Origin: Siphonodentalium dalli
Taxonomy: Eukaryota > Mollusca > Scaphopoda > Gadilida > Siphonodentaliidae
Assembly: GCA_032622095.1 (NCBI GenBank)
Contig: CP136063.1
Coordinates: 23,686,987 to 23,750,986 of the forward strand
Length of the DNA stretch: 64,000 nt
Direction of reading: 5' to 3'
The stretch's first letter is position 1; each line of letters starts with the position of its first letter. Shown one piece after another: positions 1 through 11,394 of the stretch. Made by a program: the position numbers and the translations under genes. A model generated the notes under the pieces. That model was not told the origin of the DNA and ran no database searches. It worked only from the letters and a program-made list of their open reading frames with translations.

Positions 1-415
1 ATTATGACTAGCTGGTAGTGACTAATGTAACTTGATAGATGGACTCACCTCACCGGTTATCTATGGTGACTACTCTTACTAGTATGCTTTATCTACTATC
101 CCCCATAACTACATGTACTACTTTGATCAATATTGCTGCCCATACATACCGACATTCATACTGAATAACCATTATGACTGGCTGGTAGTAACTAATGCAA
201 CTTGATATATATATATTTACTACACTGGTTAGCTATAGAGACTACTATTACTAGTCTGCTTTATAGACTATCCACCATAGCTTGCTACTTTGATCAATAT
301 TGCTGCCTATATATACCGATAGTCATATTGAATAACCAATATGACTAGCTAATAGTGACTAATGTAACTGGCTATATAGGCTTACCACACTGGATAGCAT
401 AGTGTATATTCTTAC
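1..415. repeat. Tandem repeat, about 170 bp unit, about 2.5 copies
   Basis: Three copies start near 1, 171 and 338 with the shared words 'ATGACTRGCTGGTAGT', 'TTTGATCAATATTGCTGCC' and 'ACTGAATAACC'. Copies differ by scattered substitutions and small indels, so the array is moderately old. The array is cut by the window edge and may continue to the left. No coding potential was seen in it. Confidence 0.85.
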
Positions 416-959
416 TTGCTGCTCCCATGTAGATAGTCTGTCTGGACAGTGATGCTCTTGTCCAACATATGTCTGCGTCTGAGCTGATAATAAACGCTCT
501 TTATTTATCATCTAATTTATTTGTACCCATTTAAGTAGTCTGCGTCAACGGCATCTACCCCAAGACACTCCAGTTTATCCCTGTGTTTAAATTTTCACTA
601 ACCAGTTTCAGTCATTTTGGGTATATAATTAGTTGGTTAGTTAAATTATCACAGTGCCATTTTAATTAATACAATATGAACCCGGACAAATGAACAAATA
701 GACAAATAACATTGAGATTTATAAGTATAAAGTATTCTAGTTCTAACGTGTGTGGTTTCTGTGAGGACCTTTAAATGTTTGTCAAACTCTATCGGCACAT
801 TCTCTATGGCTTCGCTGAAATTCGGGAATTGCAGATTCGCATTCTCAACAGCGTTATCCCCCTTATAAAATAATATTTTCATTTTTCTAATTGGAGTTAT
901 TCCACGATAAGTATTGGTGACTTTGTGACAAAAAAAAACACGTCGAATTTTTTTAACGA
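416..959. other. Unassigned AT-rich spacer
   Basis: No gene was recognised. A small motif 'AACGCTCTTTATT' near 492 recurs near 30850, and in part near 43610 and 43648 next to Helitron ends, which suggests a shared dispersed repeat. The 77-codon frame on the minus strand here has no recognisable domain. Confidence 0.4.
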
Positions 960-1265
960 GTTGCGCTTGTATCGCTTTGTATCAATGGTTACTACGGGGA
1001 CGCAGATAATCACTGGAAATAAAAACGATTTTTTAACTGCTGTGACGCTTGTATCGCTCTGTATCAAGGGTTACTACTGGGACGCAGATAATCACTAGAA
1101 ATTAAATCAACTCTGTGAGATTCTGTAACGCCTGTATCGCTCTGTATCAAGGGTTACTACTGGGACGCAGATAATCACTAGAAATAAAAACGATTCCTTA
1201 AACTTATGTAACGCTTGTATCGCTCTGCATCAAGGGTTACTACTGGGACGCAGATAACGACAAGA
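960..1265. repeat. Short outlying block of the 82 bp minisatellite, about 4 copies
   Basis: The core 'CGCTTGTATCGCTCTGTATC' plus 'GGGTTACTACTGGGACGCAG' repeats about every 82 bp. It is the same family as the long array at 3375-5900 but is separated from it by about 2.1 kb holding a Helitron fragment and a duplicated segment. The first copy is the most diverged, as expected at an array edge. Confidence 0.9.
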
Positions 1266-1451
1266 AAACCATAGTCAGAAATGGTAACGCCACCAATATC
1301 ATATTATTAGCCATAAATATAAATTTAATAATAATTATTCTAAAAACTAGCTTTCAAATTTTATGTGGGAAATTTGCATACTTCCATATTTCAAGTTTTC
1401 CCGTTTCTCGTGTTATACATTACTTTCTTCAAACTGTCTACTTTATTACAC

Positions 1452-1953
1452 AAGCTGATGGCCCCGACTTCGTCCGGGCTGTTTCCCATCTGATTTCCGG
1501 CGAAAGGCGGGATTTGACCTTCAATTGACTATTTCGAAAGTCAGGTCAGGGTCATGATTTAACCCGCCCAAAACACCCCCACCCGGAGAAAAGTACCCCT
1601 AGGTATAACATTTCGTCGAAATCCGTCCGTTTTACCCCACTTGACCTTTAATTAACAATTTTGAAGGTCAAGGTAAGGTCTGAGTCATGATTTGACCCGT
1701 TTTACCCGATTTGACCTTTGATTGACCACATTGAAGGTTAAGGTCACGCCGAGGTCACGATTTGACCCGTTCAAAACACTCCCGGGACAAATGTATCCCT
1801 AGGTATCAAATTTCGCCGAAATTTGTCCGTTTTACCCAAATTGACCTTGCATTGACAGTTTTAAAGGTCAAGGTCAGGTCGGGGTCACGATTTGACCCGT
1901 CCAAAACACTTCCCGGACACAAATACCCATAAGTATCAAATTACGTTGAAATA
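1452..1953 (-). mobile_element. Non-autonomous Helitron fragment with internal tandem repeats
   Basis: The left edge carries a worn version of the 3' terminal hairpin seen in the Helitrons at 42282 and 43243 ('CCCGACTTCGTCCGGGCT'). Inside are about 130 bp repeats with 'GATTTGACCTT', 'AAGGTCAAGGT', 'GATTTGACCCGT' and 'GTCCGTTTTACCC'. The 5' end ('TC...TTTTGGGACTTCTG' on the minus strand) is missing. No Rep/helicase coding sequence is present. Known biology: Helitrons move by rolling circle and insert between A and T; non-autonomous copies often carry minisatellites. Confidence 0.75.
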
Positions 1954-2429
1954 TATGGAAAGCCGAAGAGGACATGTTAGTTGCTAATTGCTAGATATAC
2001 GACGCACGACTTGTCGCGGTATTTTAAAGGTGTTTCAAACTAGGAGATAGAAGTATTCTGCGTTTAAAATGGTGATGAATTATAGTATTTTATTCAAATT
2101 TTATGGCATAAATTGTTATTAAAACCGTATATACTATAAACAAATGAATGACTCGAAAATTAAGTGGGCCTTTAAACAAAGTCACAATTGCAGTTAGGCT
2201 CATCTCATACTCGTCTATTCAGCGATATTCTGCTGCGCAGTTTGTTATAGCCTCCAGTATTTATTGAGCGTTATAGCCCCACTGTTATAATTCGCCTTTA
2301 GCAGGCGTACTCTTGCCTCAGATTATTGAGATATTAGGTCACACGTAATGACATTAAATCGCACGGAAACATGGCAATTGTGTGGGCTGCTTGGCGTGAA
2401 TATGTAATGAGAAATAAGGTCATACGTAA

Positions 2430-3190
2430 TGACATTAAACTCAAGAAAACCCGCGAAAACAAAACAAAATCACATTTAATGTTTTAAGTTATTTCCTTCA
2501 TAAAAAGAATCTTCGTGATAATGAACCCTCTCAATACTTTAGAATATAGAATTACCCTTAAAATAACATCAACCTTCGGAATACAGAACCTTCGGAATAA
2601 CGAACCTTCGGATTGGTGAACCTTCGGAATAGCGAACATTCAGAGAAATTTCGGAATAGTGGACCTTCGGGATAGTGAACCTTCGGAATAGAGACATGCC
2701 CCCAATATTCATATTATATGCCCAGAGTTCAAAGGTATGGGCCCATAAAATTCTAAATTTGGCCCTTAAAATATTGAACTCCAAATTGGAGCCCACACAG
2801 AACATCACTTAAGTCAACTGTACCTGTGTCATGTCCCAATGCGGGAGGGTCCATTTATACCACAACATTCATATTATATGCCAATAATTCAAAGGTGTGG
2901 CCCACATAATCACATTAAATCTCAAGAAAACCCGCGAAAACAAGACAAAATCACATTTAATGCTCTAAGTTAAGTTATTTCCTCCTGTATCTGTATCGGT
3001 ATGCGCGCAGGATCAGTTCGGATGTGAGCGCACACTCCATAAAAAGAATCTTTGTGATAATGAACCCTCTCAAATTAGTCTCAATACTTTACAATATAGA
3101 ATTAACCTAAAAATAACAAAAACATTCGGAATAGAGAACCTTCGGAATAGCGGACCTTCGGGATAGCGAACCTTCATAATAGAAACAGGT
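2430..3190. repeat. Segmental tandem duplication with 16-17 bp 'ACCTTCGGAATAG' runs
   Basis: About 290 bp at 2430-2720 is repeated at about 2910-3190, a spacing near 480 bp. Shared words are 'CTCAAGAAAACCCGCGAAAA', 'TGATAATGAACCCTCTCAA' and 'AACCTTCGGAATAG'. Within each copy the last word repeats several times at 16-17 bp spacing. Divergence is modest, so this is a local duplication rather than two independent insertions. Confidence 0.75.
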
Positions 3191-3374
3191 CCCCACAATT
3201 ACACCGGTGACGTAAACACACGTGCTAATCTTTGTCGTACTATCGTGACTCTATCGGTACGGTTTATACTCAAGTACGAAATAACCATCATACATTCGAC
3301 CAATGGATTATCGATCGACCACAGAATATGAAAAACTCTACACCAGCTTACACCACTGTGTAGCGTAATGAGAA

Positions 3375-5900
3375 ATAAAATCAACTCTGTAAGATTCTGT
3401 AACGCTTGTATCGCTCTGTATCAAGGGTTACTACTGGGACGCAGATAATCACTAGAAATAAAAACGATTTTTTAACTGCTGTAACGCTTGTATCGCTCTG
3501 TATCAAGGGTTACTACTGGGACGCAGATAACAATGAGAAATAAAAACGATTTTTTAACTGCTGTAACGCTTGTATCGCTCTGAATCAAGGGTTACTACTG
3601 GGACGCAGATAACGATGAGAAATAAAAACGATTTTTTAACTGCTGTAACGCTTGTATCGCTCTGTATCAAGGGTTACTACTGGGACGGAGATAATCACTG
3701 GAAATAAAAACGATTTTTTAACTGCTGTAACGCTTGTATCGCTCTGTATCAAGGGTTACTACTGGGACGCAGATAACGATGAGAAATAAAAACGATTTTT
3801 TAACTGCTGTAACGCTTGTATCGCTCTGTATCAAGGGTTACTACTGGGACGGAGATAACGACGAGAAATAAAAACGATTTTTTTAACTGCTGTAACGCTT
3901 GTATCGCTCTGTATCAAGGGTTACTATACTGGGACGCAGATAACGATGAGAAATAAAATCAACTCTGTAAGATTCTGTAACGCTTGTATCGCTCTGTATC
4001 AAGGGTTACTACTGGGACGCAGATAACGATGAGAAATAAAATCAACTCTGTAAGATTCTGTAACGCTTGTATCGCTCTGTATCAAGGGTTACTACTGGGA
4101 AGCAGATAACGATGAGAAATAAAAACGATTTTTTAACTGATGTAACGCTTGTGTCGCTCTGTATCAAGGGTTACTACTGGGACGCAGATAACGATGAGAA
4201 ATAAAAACGATTTTAACTGCTGTAACGCTTGTATCGCTCTGTATCAAGGGTTACTACTGGGACGGAGATAATCACTGGAAATAAAAACGATTTTTTAACT
4301 GCTGTAACGCTTGTATCGCTCTGTATCAAGGGTTACTACTGGGACGCAGATAACGATGAGAAATACAAACGATTTTTTAACTGCTGTAACGCTTGTATCG
4401 CTCTGTATCAAGGGTTACTACTGGGACGGAGATAACGACGAGAAATAAAAACGATTTTTTAACTGCTGTAACGCTTGTATCGCTCTGTATCAAGGGTTAC
4501 TACTGGGACGGAGATAATCACTGGAAATAAAAACGATTCCTTAAACTTCTGTAACGCTTGTATCGCTCTGTATCAAGGGTTCCTACTGGGACGCAGATAA
4601 TCACTAGAAATAAAAACGATTTTTTAACTGCTGTAACGCTTGTATCGCTCTGTATCAAGGGTTACTACTGGGACGCAGATAATCACTAGAAATAAAAACG
4701 ATTTTTTAACTGCTGTAACGCTTGTATCGCTCTGTATCAAGGGTTACTACTGGGACGGAGATAATCATTGGAAATAAAAACGATTTTTTAACTGCTGTAA
4801 CGCTTGTATCGCTCTGTATCAAGGGTTACTACTGGGACGCAGATAACGATGAGAAATAAAAATGATTTTTTAACTGCTGTAACGCTTGTATCGCTCTGTA
4901 TCAAGGGTTACTACTGGGACGCAGATAACGATGAGAAATAAAAACGATTTTTTAACTGCTGTAACGCTTGTATCGCTCTGTATCAAGGGTTACTACTGGG
5001 ACGGAGATAACGACGAGAAATAAAAACGATTTTTTAACTGCTGTAACGCTTGTATCGCTCTGTATCAAGGGTTACTACTGGGACGCAGATAACGATGAGA
5101 AATAAAATCAACTGTGTAAGATTCTGTAACGCTTGTATCGCTCTGTGTCAAGTTAAGGGTTACTACTGGGACGCAGATAATCACTAGAAATAAAAACGAT
5201 TTTTTAACTGCTGTAACGCTTGTATCGCTCTGTATCAAGGGTTACTACTGGGACGCAGATAATCACTAGAAATAAAAACGATTTTTTAACTGCTGTAACG
5301 CTTGTATCGAGTAGTATCAAGGGTTACTACTGGGACGCAGATAACGACGAGAAATAAAAACGATTTTTTAACTGCTGTAACGCTTGTATCGCTCTGTATC
5401 AAGGGTTACTACTGGGACGCAGATAATCACTAGAAATAAAAACGATTTTTTAACTGCTGTAACGCTTGTATCGCTCTGTATCAAGGGTTACTACTGGGAC
5501 GCAGATAACGATGAGAAATAATAACGATTTTTTAACTGCTGTAACGCTTGTATCACTCTGTATCAAGGGTTACTACTGGGACGCAGATAATCACTAGAAA
5601 TAAAAATCAACTCTGTAAGATTCTGTAACGCTTGTATCGCTCTGTATCAAGGGTTACTACTGGGACGCAGATAATCACTAGAAATAAAATCAACTCTGTA
5701 AGATTCTGTAACGCTTGTATCGCTCTGTATCAAGGGTTACTACTGGGACGCAGATAATCACTAGAAATAAAATCAACTCTGTAAGATTCTGTAACGCTTG
5801 TATCGCTCTGTATCAAGGGTTACTACTGAGACGCAGATAACGATGAGAAATAAAAACATATTTTGTCAGCTTCTGCAACGCTTGTCCCGCTCTGTATCAA
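3375..5900. repeat. 82 bp minisatellite array, about 30 copies
   Basis: The unit runs from 'GTAACGCTTGTATCGCTC' through 'GGGTTACTACTGGGACG' to 'GAGAAATAAAAACGATTTTT'; for example, units start at 3481 and 3563, 82 bp apart. Two spacer types alternate irregularly, one ending 'ACGATTTTTTAACTGCTG' and one ending 'TCAACTCTGTAAGATTCTG'. A GCAGATAA/GGAGATAA polymorphism and a CGATGAG/TCACTAG polymorphism also mix through the array. Short reading frames here are by-products of the repeat. Confidence 0.95.
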
Positions 5901-5929
5901 GGCTTTCTACATGGGACAAAAACATACCC

Positions 5930-8480
5930 CCTTAACTTTTTGCTCACGTTTCTTGCCATATCTATCGATCAGACATGTTTAAAATTCCCACATTAGTGCT
6001 GTTCAATTGCTCATTGCGTCCCGAGAATAATACAAAGACTGCAAAGAACGACACCATGGGAGATCATGAGAGATAAACGCAAAACGACCGGCAGTACCCG
6101 AGTCAATAAACTATACACATTTTAGTGAAGCACACGTCATTGTCCACAACGTTTTCAAGAGCAAAATGGTATTCAATGTACTATAACATGTTGTTCTCGA
6201 CTATAACAATATAATTGTTATAATCAATGCAACATTTCGTAAAGCACGTTGATGCGTAGGATGTAAAGGAGTTTTTGTCTTGTCCGGGCCACCAACAAAT
6301 ATTTTGTTGATCACTAAGGTGAAACGCGACGAAATAGGTCGGGTCGTTGCACGCCTGTCCAATTGGCGTATTTCATTTGGTCACGTGTCCAGCAACCAGA
6401 TACTTACTTCCACCTTTATGTCGCATGAACATATTACGCACCACGTTATCCAGATTCGCTGAAGTTTTTTACGTACGATTGTTAAGGTTCTAACATTAAA
6501 TTGTGAGACATTACAGGGATTATTCCTCATCAGATTAAAGTGATTGTAACACAGAAGGTATATCATATTTACTTAGTTCTAGCATTAAATTATGGTATGT
6601 TCCCGGGACAATTCCAGGTCCTGTTCAGATGTTTTGCAACGGGATTGCATGTCAAAGATACTTTAATTTTAAAATAAGATGGTGTCAGATGATAGGGATA
6701 CTGGGATAGTTCCTCGTCCAATTATCAAATTTGACAAATTAATGTTCAGACAAATTATGACTTCAGTTTAATTTAAAATTGATCTATTACCCAAACACGT
6801 GTGAACTGTTAGTGTTGAATTCAAACCTTACTAAATTGTCCATAATTTAAGCGCACATACTAATTTAATTTGTTCATGCGTACAATAATTTTTTTCCAAT
6901 TGTTTTAATGTGTTTTCCGTACACTGTGCTCCTTGGAAAACTGCATACGGTTTGTGTGTGTGACACTCAGTAAATTTAAACTGCGAACGAGGACTGAATT
7001 ATAATGGAGACAGCCCTCATTTTCATATTGAGATAATGTAATTCATTTTCATAAGTTGGACGTTTTTTTTAACGTTTGAATGTTTATTTGCACATTTATA
7101 CACTACAGTAGTATATAATTATATGTATACATATTTACATGTGCAGGGGTGTATGGTCAGCACAGGCCGTCTTCCTGCCACCCCTGTAATATAACATTAC
7201 GTTTATAGTTGATGCACAGTTAAATTATTCAAGTGATAGTCACCCACAATGAGACAAAACATCACAGTGCTTGCAATTTTAAGTTTGCATGGACGTTATA
7301 TACAAATCTGAAATGGGATGTGTTGTAAATTAAGTTTTTTTTATGAACTGTCTTGTAGTCTGCATTATATGCAACCGTATTCTTGCAAAACAAGTCACGC
7401 GATAGAGCTTAGTGGGAGGAGATTACGGTGGCTATGAGACAAGGTATTTGTAGAAATAATTTAATTGGTTTATCATCGCTTGGCCTTATGTTGTGACTAG
7501 CTGAAGCGGTCTCCTCATTGCGCATTGCTTACATATTGATATTTTAAGCATTTTTATTTAAAAAAAGAAACAAATTTGATTTAGTTTTTGTTTTATATTA
7601 TAATTCTGAATGTTTTTAGATTGAATCATTTGCTCAATTTAACATTTTTATTTTATATTCAATTTTAAATTTTAAATAAACAACTAATATTGTAATGACC
7701 CCGCTCGGCGCCCGATCTCGGGTCGTGTATAGGTAACAGATGGGCGCGCGTACTTGTGACGTCACGCATAAATTACAGTATACCGTGAAGGAGAATTTTT
7801 TATTCACACAACATTTTCGTGGAAAAATCACGTGACTTCCGGCAGTGGTTTCACAAAATCGCGGAATCAGCAATGAAACGAATTTACTACTCCACAACTT
7901 CCGATATGTGGCAATGGACAACTGAAGTTTTTATTTATAAACAATAAGTTGATATGAATATGTCATGCAAAGGTTAATATTAGATCAGTTTCATTTGTTA
8001 GCTAAATGAAGGCAGTTACGGCGTCGTGACGTCAAAACGTCATTTGTCTCTGCGGGCCAGAATCCAGACATGACTGGACGCATTGTGTCGTCTTCGCTTA
8101 ATCGCAGCGACGTACATTGTAGTCAATAGCATTTACTATATATATTATAATATGGAGGTTTCTGTTATCAAAGGTCGATAGGCTATATCAAGGCATCATG
8201 TACTCATCGAAGTCCACTGGCATCCAAAACGATCTGCACTAACAATCAAGCATTCGCGTCGCTGACATGCGTATAGGCCTAATATATAGGCCTATATGCA
8301 TATAGTTCCACGACTATTTGCACGATCCTTTGCATTGTCCGTCTTCTTGCTACTATGTCGGGGTCGTTCTTTATATGCCTTGCATATTATCATATTATTT
8401 TTTTTAGATAGAACTGCTTTGCACAAATTAACTTTTAAAACAATTTAAACAAAATTGAATGAAAACAATTAAGATTAAAA
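5930..8480. other. Unassigned noncoding region
   Basis: No gene, RNA or terminal repeat could be supported. Between 6450 and 6760 there are weak degenerate repeats with 'CTARCATTAAATT' and 'GGGATANTNCC', probably an old tandem duplication. Short frames of up to 95 codons have no recognisable motifs and no matching splice signals. Confidence 0.4.
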
Positions 8481-8517
8481 AACAAATGCCATTATAACAT
8501 CCGGCAGGATACTCCGA

Positions 8518-8655
8518 GTCACCACATAAAATTTGGTTGAAATCGTTCCTGGGTCCAGGGGGGGGTCTGCAAAAAAATTCCGTATATAGGGCCGGGGTGG
8601 GTGGGTGTTCCAGAGGCGGAAAAAATGGTGCTTGTAAATTTTTTCCAAAATGAGT
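8518..8655 (-). repeat. Dispersed repeat with oligo-C/G core (copy 1, inverted)
   Basis: The minus strand reads 'GGCCCTATATACGG', then oligo-T, then 'GCAGACCCCCCCC' and 'TGGACCCAGGA'. A relative lies in the opposite orientation at 10070-10235. The adjoining 'AAATTTGGTTGAAATCG' recurs near 18755, so the family is older and wider than these two copies. Class unknown. Confidence 0.55.
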
Positions 8656-8859
8656 TTTTTTCAAACAATTTACAAGTACTGATCATGTAATGTTGTTTGT
8701 AAGCATGCTAGTACCGTGCTTGTTGGTATAGGGCTATATAGGCAGCTAAAGTGACTCTTTAGACTCAGATTTAGCAACATTCTGGATTTCACAGTATCCC
8801 GGACCACTTCACAGTGGACCACCGTATTAACGTTCAGGAAACTTATGATCAACGGAAGA

Positions 8860-10035
8860 AATATTTAGTAACAAAATTAATATATTACCCAGTTGTATTA
8901 TCTGAATAAAAGTAATAAAACAAAAAAACTCTATCACAAATTGGATACTAAATGGTGAATACTCAATGATGACTACTAGTAGATATCATTAACCTGATTG
9001 TTGCATAACATGAAATTGAAAAGGGTATCTCATAAATTGAAATAAAATGTCTGAAATACTGTCTTGTTCTGACATGTAATCAAATTCATTCCTTCTGGTT
9101 ACTTCTCATCTTGAATGATTGCTAGTAATGTTAATTTGCAACAATTATCCAAATAAAACTGAATTGGTTATGATGAATGACATTACTGTTTAGTGCTCAG
9201 ACAATCCCAATTGAAGGTGACGCTATTCTCATTGAATTTCCGAACTTCATCTGGGAGCTTTACTGCTCAACAAGACGAAACTAAAATACTAATTGTATAC
9301 TGTTATCACTTACAAATAGATGAACTGAAATAATGTGATGCATTCAGATGCATTGAGAAATGACATTCAATTCTTCATTCTGGTCTATCACCATACCAAA
9401 CCACATCAAAATTTGACAACCGACACTTAACTTATATTGCAAAAACTTTGTATGGACTGAATTTCCTAAAGTCTAACAGGGCCCATAACTCTGGTAGGCA
9501 TTGGTGGTCATAACCCGCGATATTATGCATATTTGTCCCCCATTTCTGGTCCGTCACCATGCCATAGGGCAGCAAATATGACAACTGACTCTTGAGTTAA
9601 AATTCAAAATGTTTGTACGGACAGACGGCTCGAGACATTAACTATATAACCGCCGACTAATATCGGGCAGTATAATAACCATATATCTATGTGTATACCT
9701 AACCAAAAAACAATTCCCCTCCCCACCCCATCCCGTTGGATAAAACTAAAGAGTTCTTTGATCATGCACATATAATTGTGGAACCCCTGACCTGTTTACC
9801 ACTATTTACACTGACCAGTGTTCTCTGTCAGACACAACACACTCGATATATTAAGGCTATAATGGGGTCTAGGGCAATTTGTGACATATAGTGTACCTAT
9901 ATACACAATGCTTAATTAATAATGTTGTTAGATACTGAAAACACCAGGAAACACATGGAAATACAGTATATTTTTCGTTTTTCTGATCTGTGTTTGCCAA
10001 TTAGTGAGGCAGTTAACACAGTTATTGAAGAACGG
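8860..10035. other. Unassigned region with a degenerate two-copy repeat
   Basis: About 9365-9460 and 9535-9625 share 'TTCTGGTCYRTCACCATRCCA', 'TTTGACAACYGAC' (with variation) and 'TTTGTAYGGAC', a diverged tandem pair of about 160 bp units. Nothing coding was recognised in the rest. Confidence 0.4.
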
Positions 10036-10069
10036 CTAAAAAAAACCTCTGAAATTTTGATAAAAACAT

Positions 10070-10235
10070 GAGAAACGGGGGGTGGGTTCCCAAAATTTTG
10101 GAGGAAATTTTTTTTTTTTTGCAAAAATGGGGTGGTGGGTCCCTCGAGGTCGGAAAAAAACTTTTTGGGCCCTATATGTGCAATTTTTTTCCAGACCCCC
10201 CCCCCTGCTGGGTCTGGGATAAAAATCGCGAGCAG
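10070..10235 (+). repeat. Dispersed repeat with oligo-C/G core (copy 2)
   Basis: The plus strand contains 'GGGCCCTATATGTG', then 'CAATTTTTTTCC', then 'AGACCCCCCCCCC' and 'GGGTCTGGGA', matching the minus strand of 8518-8655. Overlapping frames here are low-complexity artefacts. Confidence 0.55.
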
Positions 10236-10574
10236 ACATATCCTATTTTTGAAACTGACATATATTATAAACCTACCGATACACACCAATATATGGATTT
10301 CCGCTCTTGCCACCCGTCGCTCACCAAGAGAAATATTCCATATAGTCTTGCTAGACGTGTGTGCATGATCGTCAGTAATATATTTATCTTTATTTCCTCC
10401 TCATGGGAGATTATTGATACATATACAATTAAATCACACAAAAACAAATATATCAACGAAAAATGGCAATATAAGCACATAGGACATAACACCATATATT
10501 ATTTAATTACAATGAAATAATAAAAATATAGCAATAGGGTAAATCAAACAATTCGTACTTCAAAGCGTGTCTGA

Positions 10575-10643
10575 CATAGTCACACACGCACCCGCTCATC
10601 CCATCTCTCTCTTTTCCTCTCTCTCCCTCTCTCTCTATATATA
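10575..10643. repeat. CT/TA microsatellite
   Basis: Runs of CTCTCT and TATATA directly precede the 5' TC end of the Helitron at 10644. Helitrons often sit in AT microsatellites because they target the dinucleotide AT. Confidence 0.7.
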
Positions 10644-11270
10644 TCTCATATATATTTTGAAGACCTCTGTGTGTCTGTATGTTTGTCTGTATGTATGTCA
10701 TTTATACAAATCTACGATTCTCGACCGATCGGGACGAAACTTGGTACGTGTATGTAGTTTGACCAGGCGGTCGTCGTTGTCGTATTGGCGAGCCCGCGCG
10801 GCGCCCGCTTCGCGCATGCGCAGACGAGATATCGGAAACGGGTGGAGCTATCGACTTGAAATTTGCTATGTGAATGTATATTGCCCCGGATACGAATTTT
10901 ATCGGGTCGCCGAGCCCGTCTGACGCCAGCTTCGTGCATGCGCAGACGAGATCTCGGAAACGGGTGGAGCTATCAACTTGAAATTTGGTATGTGAATGTA
11001 TCTTGCCCCGGATACGAATTTTATTGGGTCGCCGAGCCCGTGCGACGCCAGCTTCGCGCATGCGCAGACGAGATCTCGGAAACGGGTGGAGCTATCGACT
11101 TGAAATTTGGTATGTGAATGTATCTTGCCCCGGATACTAATTGTATCGGGTCGCCGAGTCCGTGCGACGCCAGCTTCGCGCATGCACAGACCACATCTCG
11201 GAAACGGGTAGAGCTATCGACTTGAAATTTGGTTTTTGAATAGCCGGACAACGTCGGGCTCATCGGCTAG
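10644..11270 (+). mobile_element. Complete non-autonomous Helitron (627 bp) with 122 bp internal repeats
   Basis: The 5' end is A|TCTCATATATATTTTG followed by 'CCTCTGTGTGTCTG'. It aligns with the 5' ends on the minus strand at 43454 and 43856 (A|TCTAATATATATTTTG, 'CTTCTGTTTGTCTG'). The 3' end is a hairpin 'AGCCGGACAACGTCGGGCT', then 'CATCGGCTAG' and T, which fits hairpin plus CTRR|T. Between them lie about 3.6 copies of a 122 bp unit ('CGCATGCGCAGACGAGAT', 'CGACTTGAAATTTGG', 'GCCCCGGATACGAATTTTAT'). No Rep/helicase is present, so it would need proteins supplied in trans. Copies are similar to each other, which suggests a fairly young element. Confidence 0.85.
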
Positions 11271-11308
11271 TATATATATATATATATGTACACACACATA
11301 TATATATA
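11271..11308. repeat. (TA)n microsatellite between two opposed Helitron 3' ends
   Basis: A 38 bp run of TA broken by a short CA stretch joins the CTAG end at 11270 to an inverted CTAG end starting at 11309. Confidence 0.85.
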
Positions 11309-11374
11309 CTAGCCGATGAGCCCGACGTTGTCCGGGCTATTCAAAAACCAAATTTCAAGTCGATAGCTCTACCC
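11309..11374 (-). mobile_element. Inverted 3' end of a second Helitron copy (66 bp)
   Basis: This is the reverse complement of 11206-11270 apart from a one-base indel in the terminal hairpin. It keeps the intact hairpin 'AGCCCGACGTTGTCCGGGCT', with GAC/GTC and AGCCC/GGGCT stems and one bulged C. It stops abruptly inside the terminal unit, so it is a truncated tail or part of a foldback. Confidence 0.85.
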
Positions 11375-11394
11375 AGCCGGACGTTGCATATAGA

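Noticed and set aside
7634-7921. 95-codon minus-strand frame as a gene
   Set aside because: No domain, signal peptide or splice context; the composition is what AT-rich noncoding DNA gives.
11241-11341. Hammerhead-type ribozyme in the 'CCGATGAGCCCGAC...' hairpins
   Set aside because: The conserved GAAA after stem II is missing. Hairpin plus CTAG|T is explained by Helitron 3' ends.
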